From Glaciihabitans sp. (lineage in GTDB: Bacteria; Actinomycetota; Actinomycetes; Actinomycetales; Microbacteriaceae): a DNA stretch of 64,000 nt. Position numbers and translations under genes: made by a program. Under the pieces are notes generated by a model, which was given only the letters and a program-made list of their open reading frames with translations, was not told the origin of the DNA and did not search any database. This document shows, in pieces, positions 60,267 to 64,000 of this stretch (its first letter is position 1; each line of letters opens with the position of its first letter). The DNA lies in the NCBI GenBank assembly GCA_025464095.1, contig JAODMF010000004.1, forward strand, positions 124,001 through 188,000. The letters are read 5' to 3'.

Positions 60267-60328
60267 ACTGAGCCTGCGAGGGAGGATGATGGGGTGTGAC
60301 CAGAATCCATCTCGAGATCCCACTGCGC
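60267..60328. repeat. Direct repeat, first copy (duplicated thioesterase 5' end)
   Basis: These 62 bp repeat 60378-60439 with one difference. They contain a ribosome binding site and the first ten codons of the thioesterase gene (GTG at 60296). The frame from 60296 continues for 28 residues to a TGA at 60380-60382, inside the second copy. The 49 bp between the copies hold a GC-rich hairpin. Confidence 0.95.
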
Positions 60329-60336
60329 GCGGTGGA

Positions 60337-60373
60337 GCTGGGGCAATCGCGCCAGCGATTGCGCGACCCCAGC
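60337..60373 (+). terminator. Hairpin between repeat copies, end of ettA transcript
   Basis: GCTGGGGCAATCGC (60337-60350) pairs with GCGATTGCGCGACCCCAGC (60355-60373) with a bulge. It lies 85 bp after ettA. No T-run. It could terminate ettA or form part of the duplicated segment. Confidence 0.5.
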
Positions 60374-60377
60374 GCCG

Positions 60378-60439
60378 ACTGAGCTTGCGAGGGAGGATGA
60401 TGGGGTGTGACCAGAATCCATCTCGAGATCCCACTGCGC
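60378..60439. repeat. Direct repeat, second copy
   Basis: The second copy of the 62-bp repeat holds the ribosome binding site, start codon (GTG 60407) and first ten codons of the real thioesterase gene. It begins 111 bp after the first. Confidence 0.95.
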
Positions 60440-60880
60440 TGGTCGGATTTCGACGCCTACGCCCACGTCAACAACGCCGAGATGCTGCGCCTGCTCGAGG
60501 AGGCCCGCATCCAGGCATTCTGGCGACCGGATGAGGGAACCGACGGTCTCGCATCCGCGGTTCTCGACTCGCGTCCGGGTGCCGAGAACATCGCGCTGAT
60601 CGCGCGGCAGGAGGTCGAGTACCTCGCGCCGATCCCGTACATGCGTACGCCGATCGAGATCGAGATGTGGATCGGGCGCATCGGTGGTGCGAGCGCGGAG
60701 GTCTGCTACGAGATCTTCTCGCCCGTTGGCGTGACGCCGCGCATCCTGTACACCCGCGCTGCGACGACCCTGGTGATCGTTACTGCCGCGACGGGCAAGC
60801 CGGCCCGCATCCCTGACGAGCTGCGCGCGGCGTGGGAGCAGTACATCGAGGAGCCCGTCGCCTTCGCGAAGCGCGGCTAA
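60407..60880 (+). CDS. Acyl-CoA thioesterase (4HBT hotdog fold)
   Basis: A 157-residue hotdog-fold thioesterase: PLRWSDFDAYAHVNNAEMLRLLEEARIQ (with the catalytic-type D of FDAYAHVNN) and the second strand set RQEVEYLAPIPYMRTPIEIEMWIGRIG. YbgC/4HBT-like. GTG 60407 lies in a direct repeat whose first copy carries the same start. It converges on tesB across a palindromic element. Confidence 0.92.
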   Translation: MTRIHLEIPLRWSDFDAYAHVNNAEMLRLLEEARIQAFWRPDEGTDGLASAVLDSRPGAENIALIARQEVEYLAPIPYMRTPIEIEMWIGRIGGASAEVCYEIFSPVGVTPRILYTRAATTLVIVTAATGKPARIPDELRAAWEQYIEEPVAFAKRG

Positions 60881-60885
60881 CTCCA

Positions 60886-60958
60886 CCATTGCGGAGGATG
60901 ACACGCCGCGAAACAGGGGTTTTCGGGCCCGCGCATGGCGTGTCGTCCTCCGCAATGG
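60886..60958. repeat. Palindromic element between convergent thioesterase genes
   Basis: A 22-nt left arm (60886-60907, starting CCATTGCGGAGG) pairs with the right arm 60937-60958 (ending CCTCCGCAATGG) with one mismatch. The 29-nt loop can form a smaller hairpin. It starts 6 bp after the stop of the first gene. It shares position and size class, but not sequence, with the palindromes at 7426 and 23002. Confidence 0.93.
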
Positions 60959-60962
60959 GGAA

Positions 60963-61835
60963 CTAGCTGGGGGCGGGAACGCGGACCATGCCCTCCTGGG
61001 CGACACTGGCCAGCAGACGGCCGTCCCGCGAGTAGATGCGGCCCAGCGTCAGTCCGCGGCCGCCGATCGCGTTGGGCGATTCCTGCACGTAGAGCATCCA
61101 TTCGTCCACCCGCCCGAACCGGTGCCACCACATTGCGTGGTCGAGGCTCGCGGCCTTCAGGCCCGGCGTCGCCCAGGCCACCCCGTGGCGACGCAGGATC
61201 GGCTCGAGAATCGTGTAGTCACTCGCGTAGGCGAGCGCGGCGCGGTGCAGGTTCGGGTCATCCGGCAGCGCTCCGATCGCCTTCAACCAGACCGCCTGGT
61301 GCGCGCTGCGCTGACCGTCGACGGTGAAATAGATGGATGACGGCACGTGCCGCATATCGAACGGCCGCTCGGTCGCCCAAAACTTCGCCACCGGGTGATC
61401 GATCTCGGCCAGCGACTCCGACATGCTCGGCAAGGATTCGGGATCGGGGATGTCCGCCGGCATCTCGATCTGGTGCTCGAGACCCTCGTCGGCATCCTGG
61501 AACGACGCGATCATCGACAGGATGGGCAGCCCGTTCTGGTACGCCTGCGTGCGCCGGGTCGCGAACGAGCGCCCATCGTGGATGCGGTCTACCGAGAAGG
61601 TGATCGGCAGGTTGATGTCGCCCGGCCGCAGGAAGTAGCCGTGCATCGAGTGCACGATGCGGTGCGACTCCACGGTGCGCATCGCCGCCACAAGCGACTG
61701 GGCGAGGACCTGCCCGCCGAAGACCCGCCCCTGCGGCTGCCACTGGCTCGGACCCGTGAATATGTCCTCTGCGGTACGTGCTCCCGTGTCGGTCAAATCG
61801 AGTGCCGCGAGAAGGCCAGACAGAGGGTCGCTCAT
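60963..61835 (-). CDS. tesB: Acyl-CoA thioesterase II (TesB)
   Basis: A 290-residue double-hotdog thioesterase: FTGPSQWQPQGRVFGGQVLAQSLVAAMRTV, then HSMHGYFLRPGDINLPITFSVDRIHDGRSFATRR, SLDHAMWWHRFGRVDEWMLYVQESPNAIGGRG and a C-terminal GRIYSRDGRLLASVAQEGMVR. It hydrolyses medium- to long-chain acyl-CoA. ATG 61835 is 21 bp from the divergent gene at 61857. The C-terminal DGRLLASVAQEG, including the catalytic Gln/Asp-type residues of TesB, is intact. Confidence 0.95.
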   Translation of the reverse strand: MSDPLSGLLAALDLTDTGARTAEDIFTGPSQWQPQGRVFGGQVLAQSLVAAMRTVESHRIVHSMHGYFLRPGDINLPITFSVDRIHDGRSFATRRTQAYQNGLPILSMIASFQDADEGLEHQIEMPADIPDPESLPSMSESLAEIDHPVAKFWATERPFDMRHVPSSIYFTVDGQRSAHQAVWLKAIGALPDDPNLHRAALAYASDYTILEPILRRHGVAWATPGLKAASLDHAMWWHRFGRVDEWMLYVQESPNAIGGRGLTLGRIYSRDGRLLASVAQEGMVRVPAPS

Positions 61836-61856
61836 GACCTGTAGTTTAGTTACGCG

Positions 61857-62534
61857 ATGAGCCGCACATTCACCCTTCTCGATTCCCTCGCCCTGCGTGA
61901 CCTTCAGGTTTTCCTTGGCCGCGCGGGGCGCGTTGAAGACGGTTCCGTGCGCCTGATTTCGGCCGGAAGCGTGCTGGCCGTGTACGTTGCGATTTTCTAC
62001 CCGGTCGGCCTGCTGGATGAAGCGCCCACCGTTCTCGGACTGCGAACTTTCGCAGTCACCGACACGGAAGCGTTCGACGCGGTCGTTCCGGTGCGGTCGT
62101 TGATCGAACGCCTGAACCGGCTCGAAGAGAAGGTCACCGACCCCGCCGAGCCGGTCACGGTGCGCCTGCCGATCGAAGTGAACACGGTGACGTGGGCAGC
62201 AATCTCGCCGCCACGCGGGGGCTGGGTGGCTCTCTCAGGCACAAGCCCCGCCATGCTCGAACAGGTGGCGACCTCCGGCATCGACGAGGTCGCGGCGGCC
62301 ATTCCCTCGGGCACGGGGGAGCAGATCGTGCACCGCGTGCGCTCGGAGGTCTGGGGTCGCCCGATTGAGGGCCTCGAGCATGTTCCGGCAGGAGGGGCGT
62401 TTGCTGCGCTCTCCCTGGGATTCCTTGGCGACGACGACAGCGTGCAGATCTTCGAGACCGGCCCCTGGACACGCTTGACCACCAAGCGCGGTCACGTTCT
62501 CATCAAGCGAAAAGCCTGGACGCTCGCCCGCTAG
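61857..62534 (+). CDS. Conserved hypothetical protein
   Basis: A 225-residue protein without signal peptide or TM helix; alpha/beta composition (RDLQVFLGRAGRVEDGSVRLIS, VRLPIEVNTVTWAAISPPRGGW). I recognise no family. ATG 61857 starts it, 21 bp from the tesB start (divergent). Its stop overlaps that of the convergent deazaflavin enzyme through CTAG at 62531-62534. Confidence 0.75.
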   Translation: MSRTFTLLDSLALRDLQVFLGRAGRVEDGSVRLISAGSVLAVYVAIFYPVGLLDEAPTVLGLRTFAVTDTEAFDAVVPVRSLIERLNRLEEKVTDPAEPVTVRLPIEVNTVTWAAISPPRGGWVALSGTSPAMLEQVATSGIDEVAAAIPSGTGEQIVHRVRSEVWGRPIEGLEHVPAGGAFAALSLGFLGDDDSVQIFETGPWTRLTTKRGHVLIKRKAWTLAR

Positions 62535-62950
62535 TTTTTCCGCGTCAGGGCGACGAGCGGGATGATCCGGTCGGTTTTGCCCTGGTAGGTGCCGAATCCC
62601 GGCGCTCGGGCGGCAATCCGGGCAAATAGGACATCGCGTTCGTCTCGCGGGAGCACCGAGGCGGTCGCGTCGTAGGCGACGATTCCGGATTCCGTCGACT
62701 GCTCAACGTGCACCTCGGGGTTCGCGACGAGGTTGTGATACCACGCCGGGTTCTCGGGCGCGCCACCCTTGGACGCCACCACGATCAGCCGATGGCCGTC
62801 CGGGAAGTACATCATCGGGGACACGCGCTGCTTGCCGGACTTGGCGCCGAGTGTCGTCAGGAGCAGAAGATGTGCGCCCTCGAAGGGTCCGCCGACCCTG
62901 CCGTCGTTCTGGCGGAATTCGGCGATGATGTTGTCGTTCCAGGCAGCCAT
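62531..62950 (-). CDS. Deazaflavin (F420)-dependent nitroreductase family protein
   Basis: A 139-residue DDN-like protein: AHLLLLTTLGAKSGKQRVSPMMYFPDGHRLIVVASKGGAPENPAWYHNLVANPEVHVEQ (about 30-88) is the split-barrel F420H2-binding fold of Rv3547-like enzymes. It reduces quinones or nitro compounds using F420H2. ATG 62950 follows GAGAAAGGGACC. With the LLM enzyme at 27529-28512, it supports an F420-using host. Confidence 0.92.
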   Translation of the reverse strand: MAAWNDNIIAEFRQNDGRVGGPFEGAHLLLLTTLGAKSGKQRVSPMMYFPDGHRLIVVASKGGAPENPAWYHNLVANPEVHVEQSTESGIVAYDATASVLPRDERDVLFARIAARAPGFGTYQGKTDRIIPLVALTRKN

Positions 62951-62997
62951 GGTCCCTTTCTCCAGCCGCTCGTTCGTGGCGACCGTGCGGGACGAGA

Positions 62998-63642
62998 CTA
63001 GTTCAGCGGGGGAGCGATGTCGGCGATGGTCTGCGACACGGCTATAACCAGTGCGAAGGTGAATACAACCGTCGCGAGGATAAGCGCCGCCTCCAGGCAG
63101 ATCCAGACGACCATGGGCGCCAGCCCGCGACCCGCACGACGGCGCGCAACGACGGAGCGGCCGATGATGTACACGCCGTAGCCATTGAGAAACGACCAGG
63201 CCCAGTGGAAGGGGCGTACCATTCCGGCTCGCACCAGCGTCCTGGAGTCCAGGTAGGCGAACACGATGCCGAGCGCTGAGCAGAAAAAGCCGAACGCGGT
63301 GGCGACGAGGACGCCCGGGCTCATTCCGGCATTCGCCGCCGACGAAGAGAGCGGGTCGCCCGCCGCTGCGGTGACGTCGTCGAGGTATTGGGGCAACCAA
63401 ACCGGGAGGGCTATCAGCGGCAGCCATTGGATCGCGATCGTCAGCCAGATCCAGATGTTGTAGACGGGAAGCGTCGGATCCATGGCCGGCAGCTGAGGGG
63501 ACGCGACCGCCGAGGCGACGGCCTGGCTGGTGTGCTCCGTCCACCGAGTGCCATCCCACCAGCGAACAGTGCCGGGGTGATTCGGGTCTGGGTACCAGCC
63601 CGCCGGCGTCGTCGCGGTTCCAGAAAGGTCGGTGCTGCTCAC
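62998..63642 (-). CDS. DUF2510 protein with multiple TM helices
   Basis: A 214-residue protein with an N-terminal DUF2510 module (TPAGWYPDPNHPGTVRWWDGTRWTEHTS, about 12-40) and four transmembrane helices (IWIWLTIAIQWLPLIALPVWL, LVATAFGFFCSALGIVFAYL, GYGVYIIGRSVV, ILATVVFTFALVIAVSQTI). GTG 63642 follows AAGGAGACC at ideal distance. Unlike the protein at 4167-4955 it has no long linker. Function unknown. Confidence 0.88.
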   Translation of the reverse strand: MSSTDLSGTATTPAGWYPDPNHPGTVRWWDGTRWTEHTSQAVASAVASPQLPAMDPTLPVYNIWIWLTIAIQWLPLIALPVWLPQYLDDVTAAAGDPLSSSAANAGMSPGVLVATAFGFFCSALGIVFAYLDSRTLVRAGMVRPFHWAWSFLNGYGVYIIGRSVVARRRAGRGLAPMVVWICLEAALILATVVFTFALVIAVSQTIADIAPPLN

Positions 63643-63683
63643 GCGGTCTCCTTCGTCGGAACAGATTCTAAGGTGCGGCAAGC

Positions 63684-64000
63684 TCAGTTTTGTGCGGCGC
63701 CGCGTCCGGCTTCGCGCCCGCTAAAGATGCAGCCTCCGAGGAATGTGCCCTCGAGCGACCGGTAGCCGTGCATTCCGCCCCCGCCGAATCCGCTTGCCTC
63801 GCCCGCTGCGAACAGGCCGGGGATGGGCTCGCCATTGGCCCTGAGCGCTCGCCCGGAGAGGTCGGTCTCAATGCCGCCGAGGCTCTTGCGGGTGAGGATG
63901 TGCAGTTTGACGGCGATGAGCGGGGCGGCCTTCGGATCGAGGATGCGGTGCGGCGCCGCCACTCGGATGAGCTTGTCACCCCGGTAGTGGCGCGCCTGTC
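63684..64000 (-). CDS. FAD-dependent oxidoreductase, KstD/COG3573-like (partial)
   Basis: Only the C-terminal 105 codons are in the window; the gene continues to the right. ARHYRGDKLIRVAAPHRI, then LTRKSLGGIETDLSGRALRANGEPIPGLFAAGEASGFGGGGMHGYRSLEGTFLGGCIFSGREAG, is the conserved end of fumarate-reductase-type FAD dehydrogenases (ketosteroid dehydrogenase-like, COG3573). GLFAAGEAxGFGGGGMHG binds the FAD pyrophosphate region. The substrate is unknown. Confidence 0.88.
   Translation of the reverse strand, partial: QARHYRGDKLIRVAAPHRILDPKAAPLIAVKLHILTRKSLGGIETDLSGRALRANGEPIPGLFAAGEASGFGGGGMHGYRSLEGTFLGGCIFSGREAGRGAAQN

Overview
The window is about 64 kb of high-GC actinobacterial chromosome, most likely from the family Microbacteriaceae. 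The reasons are the GC-rich third codon positions, the many GGATGC/GCATCC hexamers, two proteins with an N-terminal WYPDP (DUF2510) module, a DUF7882 protein of the type common in this family, a DUF3097 protein, two probable F420-dependent enzymes and a TreX-TreY-TreZ operon. The genus is not determined. The family assignment is inference; the gene families were recognised by reading, not by database search.

The left part (1-29.7 kb) is a mosaic of small metabolic, stress and transport units: a truncated beta-lactamase-fold hydrolase, a lipoprotein, an ECF42-type sigma factor with its YCII partner, two membrane-anchored proteins, an AlkZ-type winged-helix protein, NUDIX and NIPSNAP genes, a PIG-V-like mannosyltransferase, and two drug-type MFS exporters (one divergent from a LysR regulator). 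It also holds two paralogous ArsR-SRPBCC modules (12.1-12.9 kb and 17.1-18.8 kb), short-chain reductases, a DUF6412-YidC pair, OsmC, two treble-clef or OB-like small proteins, an aldo/keto reductase, a class I methyltransferase, an HxlR/DoxX divergent pair, DUF3097, an F420-type LLM enzyme and an acyltransferase.

The central part carries metal transport (CorA divergent from a ferritin-like/VIT1 fusion), a phytoene-desaturase-like flavoprotein, a gene-free stretch filled with tandem repeats (33.4-33.9 kb), small stress-type proteins, the treX-treY-treZ operon that makes trehalose from glycogen (35.4-41.7 kb), and a TPP-riboswitch-controlled YkoE-YkoD-YkoC ECF transporter for a thiamine precursor, followed by a P-loop kinase-like gene and a sulfurtransferase (42.4-46.8 kb).

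The right part has the usual actinobacterial order metallopeptidase, DUF2017, clpS, tRNA-His, orn, then a tRNA-Arg neighbourhood with an excisionase-like DNA-binding protein and gene debris. A small protein with a LexA-type SOS box follows, then an EamA transporter, a second aldo/keto reductase, msrA, an unusual intracellular-looking trypsin-fold protease, a single-stranded DNA-binding protein, ettA, two thioesterases (the first with a duplicated 5' end) and a truncated FAD-dependent oxidoreductase at the right edge.

I see no complete insertion sequence, prophage, CRISPR array or classical defence island. The least explained signals are non-coding: a near-identical long palindrome found twice between convergent genes, a third unrelated palindrome in the same kind of place, the 21-bp and 15-bp tandem arrays, the duplicated start of the thioesterase gene, and a set of three small related proteins, one under an apparent SOS box.
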